A stretch of DNA of 64,000 nucleotides from contig NC_134541.1 in the NCBI RefSeq assembly GCF_050624435.1, forward strand, positions 9,562,983-9,626,982, written 5' to 3'. Positions 53,770 through 63,147 of this stretch are shown here, one piece after another. Numbering within the stretch: position 1 is the stretch's first letter; each line of letters starts with the position of its first letter. The notes under the pieces were generated by a model, which saw only the letters and a list, made by a program, of their open reading frames with translations, was not told the origin of the DNA and made no database searches. This stretch comes from Tenrec ecaudatus (taxonomy: Eukaryota > Chordata > Mammalia > Afrosoricida > Tenrecidae). A program made the position numbers and the translations under genes.

Positions 53770-54180
53770 GTACTCACCAACACCAAGACCACCAAATGCG
53801 CACAGCTGTGTAAGGCAGGAACCTACTGGAAAAGGACAACACAAATCTTTTCCTCTAAAACAAGTGGGAGAAACGGGACAAGCCTGCACCCACCCGTCTA
53901 CGGCATTTGAAAATCCAGGAAGTCAAGAGAGTCCTGTCCATGGTGTCTCTCTGTGGACATTAGAGAACCAGTTGAAAACTCTCTAGGGGACAGCCCTGCT
54001 CTGACACACAGCGCCTTCTCGCATCACTCTTACTGCCTGGCAACTGGTTGTTACCTTTGAGCTGCAACGCTTTCAGGAGGTGCTCAATGCATTTTGTTGA
54101 CCGATATTCACTGAGGCAACCCTTCATGACAAAACCTATCAGGCCTTTTGTCCCGATACTTAGTGAGTTTGCATCTTGTT
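53770..54180. other. Intergenic, nothing assigned
   Basis: Unique sequence; no gene or repeat named. Confidence 0.4.
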
Positions 54181-54191
54181 AATTATCTTTG

Positions 54192-54840
54192 CGTCCTCAT
54201 CAGAACAAAAAATCCTATCATTGTGATTCAGGGGGGAGTGTGGAGTGGAAACCCAAAGCCCATTTGGAGGCCACTCAACATCCCCTTACAGAAGGGTCTT
54301 GGGGAAGAGATGAGCCAGTTAGGGTGCAGTATAGCACCAATGAAACATACAACTTTCCTCTAATTCCTAAATGCTTCCTCCTCCCACTATCATGATCCCA
54401 ATTCTACCTTACAAATCTGGCTAGACCAGAGGATGTACACTGGTACAGATTGGAACTGGAAACACAAGGAATCCAGGGTGGATGATCCCTTCAGGACCAG
54501 TGGTATGAGAGGCGATACTGGGAGGGTGGAGGGAGGGTGGGTTGGAAAGGGGGACCGATTGCAAGGATCTATATATAACTTCCTCCCTGGGGGACAGACA
54601 ACAGAAAAATGGGTAAGGGGAGACGTTGGACAGTGCAAGATATGACAGAGTAATAATTTATAAGTTATCAAGGGTTCATGGGGGAGGGAGGGGAAAAATG
54701 AGGAGCTGATGCCAGGGGCTTAGGTGGAGAGCAAATATTTTGAGAATGATGAGGGCAATGAATGTACACATTTGCTTTGCACACTTAATGTATGTATGGA
54801 TTGTGATAAGAGTTGTATGAGCCCCTAATAAAATGATTAA
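54192..54840 (+). mobile_element. L1 3' end, 649 bp, with 11-bp target-site duplication
   Basis: AATTATCTTTG flanks it exactly at 54,181-54,191 and 54,841-54,851. It holds the complete 3'UTR block set, ending GAGCCCCTAATAAAATGATT. Close in sequence to the 51,337 copy, so of similar age. Confidence 0.95.
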
Positions 54841-54851
54841 AATTATCTTTG

Positions 54852-55615
54852 TGCCCATTTGAAATAATATAATATACGGAATATAATTCTGGTCATATAA
54901 TTCAATGGAGAATCTGTAAGGACTGGCTCGGATAATTGTGGAAGTTGAGTATAGGTTTAGCACAAGTCCTTACTTGTACTTTTTGCTTTTTTACTTCATT
55001 CATCTATTTTGTCTCAGTCTCATGACTAGTAGTCTATGGATTCGGGGAGGTGTCTTGTCGTCACGGCCATGGGATCTAGATTTATAGCTACATCCTACTG
55101 AAGCAGTCTCTAGTCAAGGGTGTCACCATCTCTGTGGGACGTGGGAGGGACGAGCGCGCAGAACTCAGGTAGAGACAGAACTTGCATGTCTCACAAAGCA
55201 GCCTGTTCCAGAGACTACCTTACATGGTGGAGCAGAGGGCAGGGTTCTGTCCCCCGCCCGGGCCATGCAGCTTCTGGCCACAGGAGGGCAGTATGAGCTA
55301 AGACTAGGGTTGGCTTGTAGCTGGGAAACAAGCTTCTCAGCTACCAGCAGAGAACCTGGCTACTGCATTTCTAGGCCAACTTTGGGGAATTAATCAGCTG
55401 CTGTAGGATTCTGGGTAAACACATATAAAGCAGACCCAGGCATGAGCTCAGGAAAGCGCAGTGAGGGTCCTGACCTATTTACGGGAGGGAGCCGGCCAGG
55501 GGGCACCCACCACACCTATTTCCCGAGCCAGAGCCCAGGCACAGGGCCGCTGGCTGTGGGGACAGGGGTGCTCAGATTCTCAGAGTTCATTCCCTGACAA
55601 CATAGGAAAAGCGGT
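54852..55615. other. Intergenic, nothing assigned
   Basis: Unique sequence. A short ATATAATTCTGGTCATATAA block at 54,880 resembles the 44-base tandem units at 56,875. Confidence 0.4.
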
Positions 55616-55617
55616 CA

Positions 55618-55752
55618 CCATCCCTCGCTGCCACTGAGTCAATTCCGGCTCCTAGTGCCCCTACAGGACAGCGCTGGTGGTTCCAAACTGCTGACCTTGC
55701 AGGTAGCAGCCCAGCATGTAATCCCTGCAGCCATCTCCTTCCGGGCACCATA
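55618..55752 (-). repeat. AfroSINE, antisense (internally deleted)
   Basis: GCTGCCACTGAGTCAATTCC, CCCCTACAGGACAGCGCTGG, TTCCAAACTGCTGACCTTGC and GTAATCCCTGCAGCCAT. The middle segment is missing. Confidence 0.85.
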
Positions 55753-55809
55753 CGGATGCCAAGCCAAAAACCATAAAAAAAAAAAAATTTAAAGAGAACA
55801 TTTATTAAG

Positions 55810-56235
55810 TCTTTGTTAAAACTGTTTTATTGACATATAATCCACATATCATACAATTCAATAGTCCAGGCCTATCAGGCCGAGGTGTACAATCATTACG
55901 GCAATCAATGTTAGCACGTGTTCTTTCTTGTGCTCACGGTTATTAGCTCTCCATTTCCCCCAGCCTCCCCTGCCATACCGCCAAGAAACTATTAATTTAC
56001 TGACTGTCTCTATAGATTTCCCTATCCTGGATTTCATACCCAGAAAAACATGCCACCCGCCGCCACCAAAAAAAAAACAACACAACAAAACCCACAAAAA
56101 ATGGCCAACAATAACAACGCAAAACAGGAAAAAACTCAATGGAAAGGAACGCAGAAAATATTTAAAACAGGAGCAGCTTTAAAATGGGTCAAAAGGGAGA
56201 TCAAATCGTAAGGTGTTCAATGTTAACCTCACTGC
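55810..56235 (-). mobile_element. Ancient L1M-like 3' end, antisense (second copy)
   Basis: TTTTATTGACATATAATCCA, CATACAATTCAATAGTCC, TTTCCCTATCCTGGATTTC and GGTCAAAAGGGAGATCAAAT recur in the same order as at 46,530-46,910. An A-rich insertion with poly-A lies at 56,069-56,100. Confidence 0.75.
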
Positions 56236-56239
56236 ATCT

Positions 56240-56570
56240 ACCCCGAGTCCACATTTACAAACTTTCCAGGGGAGGCTGGCAAGCCGTGGGGCCGGGCCAC
56301 GGTCCTCATGATTTCCTGAGAGAGAGAGCGATACCCGCGAGCCAAGAGGACTGCCCTTTACATGAAGCCCCGTCAACAAACGGAGACGATGCCGCTGTGA
56401 AAACGTCACGAAGGTGCTGAAAATACAAAACAAAAAAACCCCCCACTCGGGAGAGGGCTGGGTGTTTTCTAAAGGGGCTGATTCTGCTGGTCTTTTTACT
56501 TATGGTACCGTCGTTACTTAATTTTGTTGTCGAGAACATACAGAGTCAACAGTTTCTGTGTACAATTCAG
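56240..56570. other. Intergenic, nothing assigned
   Basis: Unique sequence; no gene. Confidence 0.4.
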
Positions 56571-56576
56571 TAACAC

Positions 56577-56732
56577 TGAGGACCCCTGGTGGCGAAGTGG
56601 TTATACTTTGGGTTGTTAACTGCAAGGTCAGCAGTTCAAAACCACCAGTGGGTCTGAGGGGCGGGGCAGGGCGGGGTGGGGTGGGGAGGCTGGGACTTTC
56701 TACCCCAGAAAAGAGTTCCAGAGAAAAAAAAA
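56577..56732 (+). repeat. AfroSINE with a G-rich expansion
   Basis: GGACCCCTGGTGGCGAAGTG head and AAGGTCAGCAGTTCAAAACC. The body is replaced by a GGGGCGGGGCAGGGCGGGG-type run at 56,659-56,688, then an A10 tail. Confidence 0.87.
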
Positions 56733-56874
56733 AGCGTTCCCCAAACTCTAGAGTATGAGTGAGAATCTACTGGATGGGAGAGAGAGAACATTTGTCAGAT
56801 GCTGTGACCTTTCCTCACCATCCTCGCCTAGTGATTCCTCCCTCATGGGACATTATCACACGCATTTGAAAGAT

Positions 56875-56995
56875 GATTATGCATGTAATATAATTCTGAC
56901 CATACAGTTCATAAAGAGGATTATGCATGTCATGTAATTCTGACCATACAGTTCATAAAGAGGATTATGCATGTCATGTAATTCTGGCCACAGCA
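56875..56995. repeat. 44-bp tandem repeat, about 2.7 copies
   Basis: Units start GCATGT at 56,881, 56,925 and 56,969. Each contains TAATTCTGACCATACAGTTC and ATAAAGAGGATTAT. Copies 2 and 3 are almost identical; copy 1 has ATATAAT in place of ATGTAAT. Confidence 0.95.
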
Positions 56996-57120
56996 CGAAC
57001 CCACTGGCCCTGATCGTCCCTTATCAAATCTTTTGGGTTGCTCTTGAACCCCATATAGATAGGCGGAGAGGGAAACTTTTTATCGTTTGTGCTTGACATA
57101 GAAAGAAAGCTATCAAGGCA

Positions 57121-57332
57121 TGAGCCCTGGTGGCGTAGTGGGTTACGAGTTGGGCTGCTAATCTTTCAAGGTCAGCAGTTCAAAGCCACCAGCTGCTCCA
57201 TGGGAGAAAGAGGAGGCTTTTTACCCCCACAAGGAAACCCACAGGGGTCCCCAAAACCACAGCACAACAAGTCTACTCTGTCTTTCAGGGTCACTGTCAG
57301 TCGCAATTGACTGGATCACAGTGAGTTTGAGT
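57121..57332 (+). repeat. AfroSINE
   Basis: GAGCCCTGGTGGCGTAGTGG head (very close to the family consensus as I recall it), GGTCAGCAGTTCAAAGCC and TCAGTCGCAATTGACTGG tail. Confidence 0.95.
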
Positions 57333-57519
57333 TTTGAGACACACAACTCACAAGGATGTGGCCTTAGGACTTGGCTCTGTCCAAACCAGCCTTAAACCTT
57401 TCTCCCTAAGTGTTCAATCTGACTACTTCACCACTCTCTGCCTTTACAAGGAAGAGAGGTGGGCTTCCCGGCAAAGTGACGCACCACAACCACCCCAGTT
57501 GACAATAACAATAATGATT

Positions 57520-58040
57520 GTGTTAATCTGGGGAGACTAGAGAAAAAAATCCATAGACACACATATGTGTCTAAGACTGAGATTTACATACAAGAGGAAC
57601 TGAACTCTGAGAAAACATCCAAACCCAGTCTAGTCCGAGGCCATAAGTCTGACATTAGCTCATATGTCTGACACCAATCTATAAAGTCCTCTTCAGACTC
57701 ATGAAACACATGCAATGAAGCCAGATGCAGGATGATCACAAGTCAGTGGGTAGAAAGTCTGGGTCCAGTGGTGTAAGCGTCTCAGTGCTGGCAGGGGTCT
57801 CTCTGTGGCTTCTCTGGCTTCTGAGGTCTGGTTGCGTCCACGTGGCTTGTCTTCTGCAATGTCTCCCAGGGAGTAGCAGAGAGAGCCTGTCTTCCACCTC
57901 CAAGGAGGAAATACCAGATTTCCCAGAATTCTCAGGAGAAGGCCATGCCCACACAGAAGTCTCATTGGCTCTCTCCAGATTGACAGCCTAGACTCCACCC
58001 CTACACTCTTCATCCTTAAATTGACACCAGATTAGGTGAC
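57520..58040 (-). mobile_element. Solo LTR of MaLR (MLT1-like) type, antisense
   Basis: Complement of the LTR at 52,143. TGTTAATCTGGGGAGACTAG is its 3' end, then TGACACCAATCTATAAAGTC, GTGGGTAGAAAGTCTGGGTC and GCTGGCAGGGGTCTCTC. The 5' end TTAAATTGACACCAGATTAG lies near 58,035. Diverged from the first copy, so not a pair from one provirus. Confidence 0.55.
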
Positions 58041-58044
58041 CACC

Positions 58045-58950
58045 ATAGGGATTAAAAACGCAAACGCAGTGCCAGGTCAACTTTGATTCCCAGCAAGATA
58101 AAGACCCGTGATGGGCGGGCCTCAGTATGGAGGCAGTTAATATCTGAGTACAGCTCCTTCCGTGCAACTGAACAACAAAAGTTATTTGTTTGTTTCATTT
58201 TTTGAGATTGCACTTTATAACCGAATTTGGATCCGCCTGTGTGGATGATAGAAAACACTTTCAAAATCACTAATATGTCTCTGTAGCCGTGATTACTGGG
58301 GGCTGTACTATCTGCTACTGATGACTGAGCCATGGATTTCGACTCTAATACCCTGTACTTGGCTCATGTTGCTGCCATGTGTTCATTGTTTATAGAAAAT
58401 AACAGGTCAGGCAACTTTGTGCATGTAGTTTTGTTCCCTTGTTCAGCCGGCGTCGTGGCTAGATGTTTTAGAAGTGGAATTGCTGGGTCGAACAGAGGCT
58501 AGACCATGTTCAAGTTTCTTAGACTTCAGTCCCGTGAGTGCGCATGCGGACACATCGCAGAGGCAGAGGGGAACCCTCGTCTCCTTGATTACACCGTAGG
58601 CAATTAGTGCCCATTGTTTTTTGATTGTGTCTCAAGACTAGGTTTGCTAAATCCAGTTCAAGGACTCCTTTTAAACACTTTCCACCCTCAAAGCTGTTCA
58701 CAGTTGGCTCTAAATCCTAGAGCAGAGGTTCTGAAGTGGGAGCTATTTAATATCTCCTTACCCCGCAGCCCCAGAGATAGCCTGGCATTGCCCCAGCCTG
58801 GTGGGGGATTTGAAGGTGTTATCTCATGTGTGGAAGGAGGACGGGGGTGCTGTCATGCCCAGGACCGCCCCCCGCACGGAGGAAGGACCTGCCTGGAAAT
58901 GTCAGAAATGAAAAACACGTGCTCGAGTCTAGGCAGATTGACACCATAGC
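58045..58950. other. Intergenic, nothing assigned
   Basis: Unique sequence. A GAATTGCTGGGTCGAAC motif near 58,477 hints at an L1 relic but is not sufficient. Confidence 0.4.
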
Positions 58951-58954
58951 TACA

Positions 58955-59071
58955 AGGGGGCTCAGGCACAGGACCAGGGCTGTGCAGTGTCTCCTGCTAC
59001 ACAGATGGAGTTGCTATGGGTTGGAGACTACATGGTACCTAACAACCACAACCACAACAACAAAGTCTAGG
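58955..59071 (+). repeat. AfroSINE-related SINE tail (second subfamily)
   Basis: CAGGACCAGGGCTGTGCAGT, GTTGCTATGGGTTGGAG and TACCTAACAACCACAACCAC with an AAC-repeat tail. Sense counterpart of the 48,890 element. Confidence 0.7.
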
Positions 59072-59145
59072 CCTGTGTTTCCAAAACTGTGTTCTTTGTC
59101 ACATTCCTGTCTCCGAAGCCACGATGACCTGTGCTTCTTAGAACC

Positions 59146-59322
59146 CCAAACTCACTCACTGCCAGTGAGCGGCTTCTGACCCTGCGGGACAGAGGGGGAC
59201 TGCCCCTGTGGGTTTCTTGGGAGTGGGAGGTCTCCCCTTTCTTCCATGGAGCGGATGGTGGGTCTGCACCACGGCCCTGTGGTCAGCAGTCCAGCGCTTC
59301 ACCCACGGCACCACCAGGGTTC
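59146..59322 (-). repeat. AfroSINE, antisense
   Basis: CTCACTGCCAGTGAGCGGCT, GGGACTGCCCCTGTGGGTTT, GGTGGGTCTGCACCACGGC and GGCACCACCAGGGTTCC. Confidence 0.9.
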
Positions 59323-59324
59323 CT

Positions 59325-59690
59325 TCCCTACAGCAGAGCCTGAATCACACAGTTAATCCGACGGCATCTGTCCAGATGTCAGCTGTGATACCAGGCAGAG
59401 CACACATTATAAAGTTTTCCAGTAAAAGGCCACAGGGTTTGTCCTCGTGATCACGGCAAGACCATCCATGCATTTGGTTGTGAGTGGCAAGGAGAGATCC
59501 TTTCCTATGATGCTGCTATTTCTGGGGCCCAAGTCGTGTCAGAGACATCCCTTCACAGTGGTGTCTTCACCAGAGACACAGAGAGGCAGGGTGACAATAC
59601 CCCTTCATTTTCAGACAGGGGGCAGTCTCATTAACTTCCAGGTATTTTAAAAATGGACTTTTCACAGTGCTTGAAGAAGAAGTATGCAAC
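59325..59690. other. Intergenic, nothing assigned
   Basis: Unique sequence; no gene. Confidence 0.4.
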
Positions 59691-59694
59691 ATGA

Positions 59695-59915
59695 CGAAAT
59701 AGTCATAATTTATAAATTATCAAGGGTTTCTGAGGGGGACAGGATGGGGGAGGGAGGGGAAAAATGAGGGGCTGATACCAAGGGCTCAAGCAGAAAGCAA
59801 GTGTTTTGAGAATGATGAGGGCAGCAAATGTACAAATGAGTTTGATACAATGGATGGATGGATGGATTGTGATAAGAGTTGTATGAGCCCCCAATAAAAT
59901 GATATTTTAAAAAAG
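59695..59915 (+). mobile_element. L1 3' terminus, about 220 bp
   Basis: AATTTATAAATTATCAAGGG, GGGAGGGAGGGGAAAAATGA and a TGGATGGATGGATGGATTG patch. Ends GAGCCCCCAATAAAATG. Flanks AGAAGAAGTAT (about 59,676) and AGAAGAAATAT (about 59,916) may be a target-site duplication. Confidence 0.93.
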
Positions 59916-59961
59916 AAGAAATATATAAAGGCTTTATATATAAATATATGTAAAATAGATG

Positions 59962-60030
59962 AAGGGGTTTCAAAAATTTGAGGGAAAGATTCCATTAAGT
60001 TTCTCTTCCATTTCTGAAGCGCCCTTACAT
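59962..60030 (+). mobile_element. MITE-like palindromic element
   Basis: The left arm GGGGTTTCAAAAATTTGAGG is matched by a right arm ending TTCTGAAGCGCCC, an imperfect inverted repeat of about 30 bases per arm. Same ends as at 24,044 and 18,131. Confidence 0.5.
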
Positions 60031-60034
60031 ATCC

Positions 60035-60775
60035 AGCCGCCTCGATGGCCATTTTGAGCATCCAGTCTGGTGGCCTTAATTCTGGCCTCCGTGCTGGACC
60101 ACAACCATCACTGTTTATTCCAGAACTCCTTCATCGGCCCAGAAATTCTGTACCCATAAAGCATTAGCTCCCCAACTCTGTTTTTCCCCCAATGAGTTTG
60201 TGTTTACCCAGTTTAGACCATCGTGCACAGACGCTTTTGCGTCTTTCCTCTGGTTTTCCATCTCTTTTAAAATGTCTTGAGAAGCCCTGGTACAATGAAC
60301 TTGGTCTGGCCTCTTCCTGCCAAGGTTGGGAAAAGCTGGGGGACAAGAGAAAACAATGAGATGAGGAATGTTGAGCAACGGAGGGAGCAGCAAAGGCCTG
60401 GGGTCCTGGGGCCGTGTCAGTGGTGAGTGTGCTCGCTGAGAACTGGACTGTGGGCAGTTCTAATCCGCCCCAAGGTGGCTTGTGAGAGGGGCCTGGACAC
60501 CCTCTGCCACCACGTGCCTGTCAGTTTGTCTGTGTTGCTGTGATGCTGGAAGCTGTGTCGCTGGAATTTCAAATGTCAGCAGGGTCACCCCAAAATGACC
60601 CTTAATCTTCCAGACTAAGACCGGGCAATTAAGAGGGAATCGGCTGCCCATTTGGGGAGGAAGTAGCTTCTGAAAACGTGATGTCTAGCTTGGAAACATC
60701 AGATACCGAAGGCAAAGGAATGGAAGCAGTACCTTGTCAGAGAGAAAGCCAGACGAGGGGAGGGCACTTGACATG
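60035..60775. other. Intergenic; weak AfroSINE relic at 60,410-60,490
   Basis: GGGGCCGTGTCAGTGGTGAG and CAGTTCTAATCCGCCCC near 60,410-60,470 look like a degraded SINE head. The rest is not assigned. Antisense frames here do not match a transposase I could recognise. Confidence 0.35.
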
Positions 60776-60779
60776 TGAT

Positions 60780-61487
60780 TCAAGAGGAGCTGCTTTCTTG
60801 GAGATGTGAATGCTGTAAAGCCTGTGGGAGTGAGCCTTCGGGACCTTCATGTGCCGCTGGGGCACCACTGAAGGTAAGTAAAAACAGCTGCAGAAATCCC
60901 CCACAAATCAGAACTTGCAATGTGTGCGGTATGAATCTAGGAAAATTGGAAGTGCTCAAACATGAAATGGAATGCAGGCATGAGTGAGCTGAGATGGACA
61001 GATGGAAAGGATGTACTACGCCAGGGATGACACAATCAAGAGGAATGGCGTGGCATTCATTGCCAAAAAAGGACATTACAAAATCAGTCTTGAAATATGA
61101 TGCTGTCTGTGATCGGATTTTATTTATCTGCCCTCAAGGAAATTCAGTCAATCCAACCATTATTCAAATGTATGGGCCAACCACAGAGCTAGGGATGAAG
61201 CCGCTGAAGAATCCTACTGATGCCTTCAGTCTGGAGTTGATCAAACGTGCGCCATCAAGAGGTGCAGAAAGTGATTGGAGACTGGAAAAGTTGGAACCAA
61301 AGAGGAAGGACCAGTAGTTGGGAACTATGCACTGGGGGATATTACGGGGATATTGCAGATGAAGCTAGAGATAGCAGAATAGAATTTTGCAAGACCAACT
61401 TGTTCGTAGCAAAGACCTTTTTTGGAATGACACAAGAGGCGGCAGGGCACACGGACCTTTCTAGATGGAACACACAGAAATCAAATG
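60780..61487 (+). pseudogene. RTE (BovB-type) LINE endonuclease-region remnant
   Basis: Landmarks recalled from afrotherian RTE: AATCAGAACTTGCAATGTGT (60,905), GGAATGGCGTGGCATTCATT (61,040), ATTATTCAAATGTATGGGCC (61,160), AGAATTTTGCAAGACCAACT (61,381) and AGATGGAACACACAGAAATC (61,462). It covers the AP-like endonuclease domain at the start of ORF2. Frames shift several times, so it is dead. The region overlaps in content with the right part of the antisense copy at 14,800-16,345. Confidence 0.85.
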
Positions 61488-61636
61488 CACTAACTGGGGT
61501 CAAAGTCCAGGACTGCCCAGCCCTGGCTGTGTGGCTGTGGATGCTTTCCACGGCCTCTCTGACCCCCAGTCTCTCCATCTGTATGACAGGAATATGAACA
61601 GTAGGACCTCATGCTGGGGGAGGTCCCGCTGCGTTC

Positions 61637-61718
61637 ATTGGGGTGTGGCGGTTACATTGGGTTGCTCACCACCAGGGAGGCTTTCTACACCCGAGAGTTA
61701 CAGTCTGGAAACCCACAC
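61637..61718 (+). repeat. AfroSINE, deleted (left arm of an inverted pair)
   Basis: GGGGTGTGGCGGTTACATTG head jumps to GGAGGCTTTCTACACCCGAG and GTCTGGAAACCCACACAG. The middle and the tail are absent. Confidence 0.82.
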
Positions 61719-61721
61719 AGG

Positions 61722-61823
61722 TGGTAGAAAGCCTCGTCTTTCTTGCACGGAGCGACTGGTGGTTTCCAACTGCTGACCTTGCAGATGGAAGCTCAATGTG
61801 TAACCACTACACATCAGGGCTCC
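61722..61823 (-). repeat. AfroSINE head half, antisense (right arm of an inverted pair)
   Basis: GTAGAAAGCCTCGTCTTTCT, GGTTTCCAACTGCTGACCTT, GTGTAACCACTACACATC and AGGGCTCC. Converges with the preceding sense copy. Confidence 0.88.
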
Positions 61824-61900
61824 TGGAGATTGCTAAGGAACTGAGAAAGAGAAACTTCAAAGAGACAAGGGAAAAGAGGGAGGCAGGGAGGGAGAGAGGG

Positions 61901-61901
61901 A

Positions 61902-61993
<92 letters not shown>

Positions 61994-61994
61994 A
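61901..61994. repeat. (GA)n microsatellite
   Basis: About 90 bases of GA with one AAAG interruption at 61,976-61,979. It produces a spurious Arg-Glu open frame on + and a Ser-Leu frame on -. Confidence 0.97.
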
Positions 61995-61999
61995 ACGAG

Positions 62000-62435
62000 A
62001 TCTCCCTCCTGAAGCAGCATCCTGTTTCAAACTTCCAGCTGCCTGAACTGTGGGGAAACAAATGTGTGTTTAATAAAAGTGCCCGCTAGAGCGGCTTAGA
62101 ACGACGACGACGCAGCCTCTAACAAGACGCTCTGGAGCCCCCAGGCGGTATCTCAGGGTTTCTCCAGGTTCAGTGACTTTTTTCCAGGCCTGTGATCTCT
62201 CATGGGGTCCTGGGAGACACCAGTTTGCAGTCAGCTGTATACCTAAAGTTAGACAGCTCATAGGCGCCCAGCGCTGCATGAGAGGGAGGGAAAGGGGCCT
62301 GGTGAACTCCTTCCCTCAAGACCCGAGCCAGGAAAGCCCCAGGGGACAGTTTCTACCCAGACACACTCGGTGTCCTCCAGAGATTTGGCTAGGTTTGGGC
62401 AAGGGCAAGGGATGTTATCTTGCCTGCCATGTGCT
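62000..62435. other. Intergenic, nothing assigned
   Basis: Unique sequence with a short ACGACGACGACGC run at 62,101. No gene. Confidence 0.4.
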
Positions 62436-62436
62436 G

Positions 62437-62587
62437 AAGGAGCCCTGTGGATTAAGCACTGAGAGGTTTCCAGTTTGAACACGGCAGTTGCTCCATGGGG
62501 GAAAGAGGAGGCAATCTGTGTTCATGAAGATTCACAGCCTCAGAAACCTCATGGGGGCAGTTCTACCTGTCCCGTCGGGCCCTGTGC
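62437..62587 (+). repeat. AfroSINE
   Basis: GAAGGAGCCCTGTGGATTAA head, GTTTGAACACGGCAGTTGC and ATGGGGGCAGTTCTACCTGT. Confidence 0.87.
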
Positions 62588-62764
62588 AGCCAAGTGGACT
62601 TGCCAGCAGTGGCCCATGCTGGCCGCCTCAGCTCCTGACGGATTTCAGGGAAGGCAGTGCACACGCCACAGAGAACGGGGCACACACTAGTTGTGAGGTG
62701 CTGTGGAGACCCGGGTGGCCCCGTGTGGCACCTGGGACTGTTCCCGAGTGTTTGCTGTGTGGTC

Positions 62765-62878
62765 ATCTTTATGGAAGCAGGCGGGCAGGGCTTTCTCCTG
62801 CAGAGCTGCTGGCTGGGCTTGAACTGTCGCCCTTCCAATTAGTAGCCAAGGGCCTAACCATTGTGACACCAGGTAAAC
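62765..62878 (-). repeat. AfroSINE head half, antisense
   Basis: GGGCTTTCTCCTGCAGAGCT, CTTGAACTGTCGCCCTTCC and CTAACCATTGTGACACCAGG. Confidence 0.78.
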
Positions 62879-62879
62879 C

Positions 62880-63145
62880 AACCTCTAGAAGGACAGCCCT
62901 CCCAATACCGTTGCCCTTCTCTCTCCCCGGCGAGGCTGCAGATAGTATTTCTGAATTGCCATTGTCAATAGTCACTGTCATTCTCATTGTCAAGTCACTG
63001 GCTCGGGGAGATGCGAGCCCTGGAAGTGGCCCGACATCCATCGGTTTGAATGTAGCTTCCCCTCCATCGTGTATGGGCATCTGGCGGGCAGTCTGAGGAA
63101 GCGGGTGGCCTGGCTCGTCAGGGAAATCTGCCCAGCATTCATTTT
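62880..63145. other. Intergenic, nothing assigned
   Basis: Unique sequence; no gene. Confidence 0.4.
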
Positions 63146-63147
63146 CA

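Noticed and set aside
56875-56995. CRISPR-like array
   Set aside because: The repeats are directly adjacent with no spacers, in a mammalian genome.
60035-60400. Mariner-type transposase on the - strand
   Set aside because: The frame contains no recognisable D,D motifs or helix-turn-helix. The suspicion rested only on the neighbouring MITE-like element.
60994-61317. 107-codon frame as a live gene
   Set aside because: It lies within the RTE endonuclease remnant, which is frameshifted before and after it.
61643-62089. 148-codon frame with an Arg-Glu run
   Set aside because: Translation of an AfroSINE pair and a GA microsatellite.
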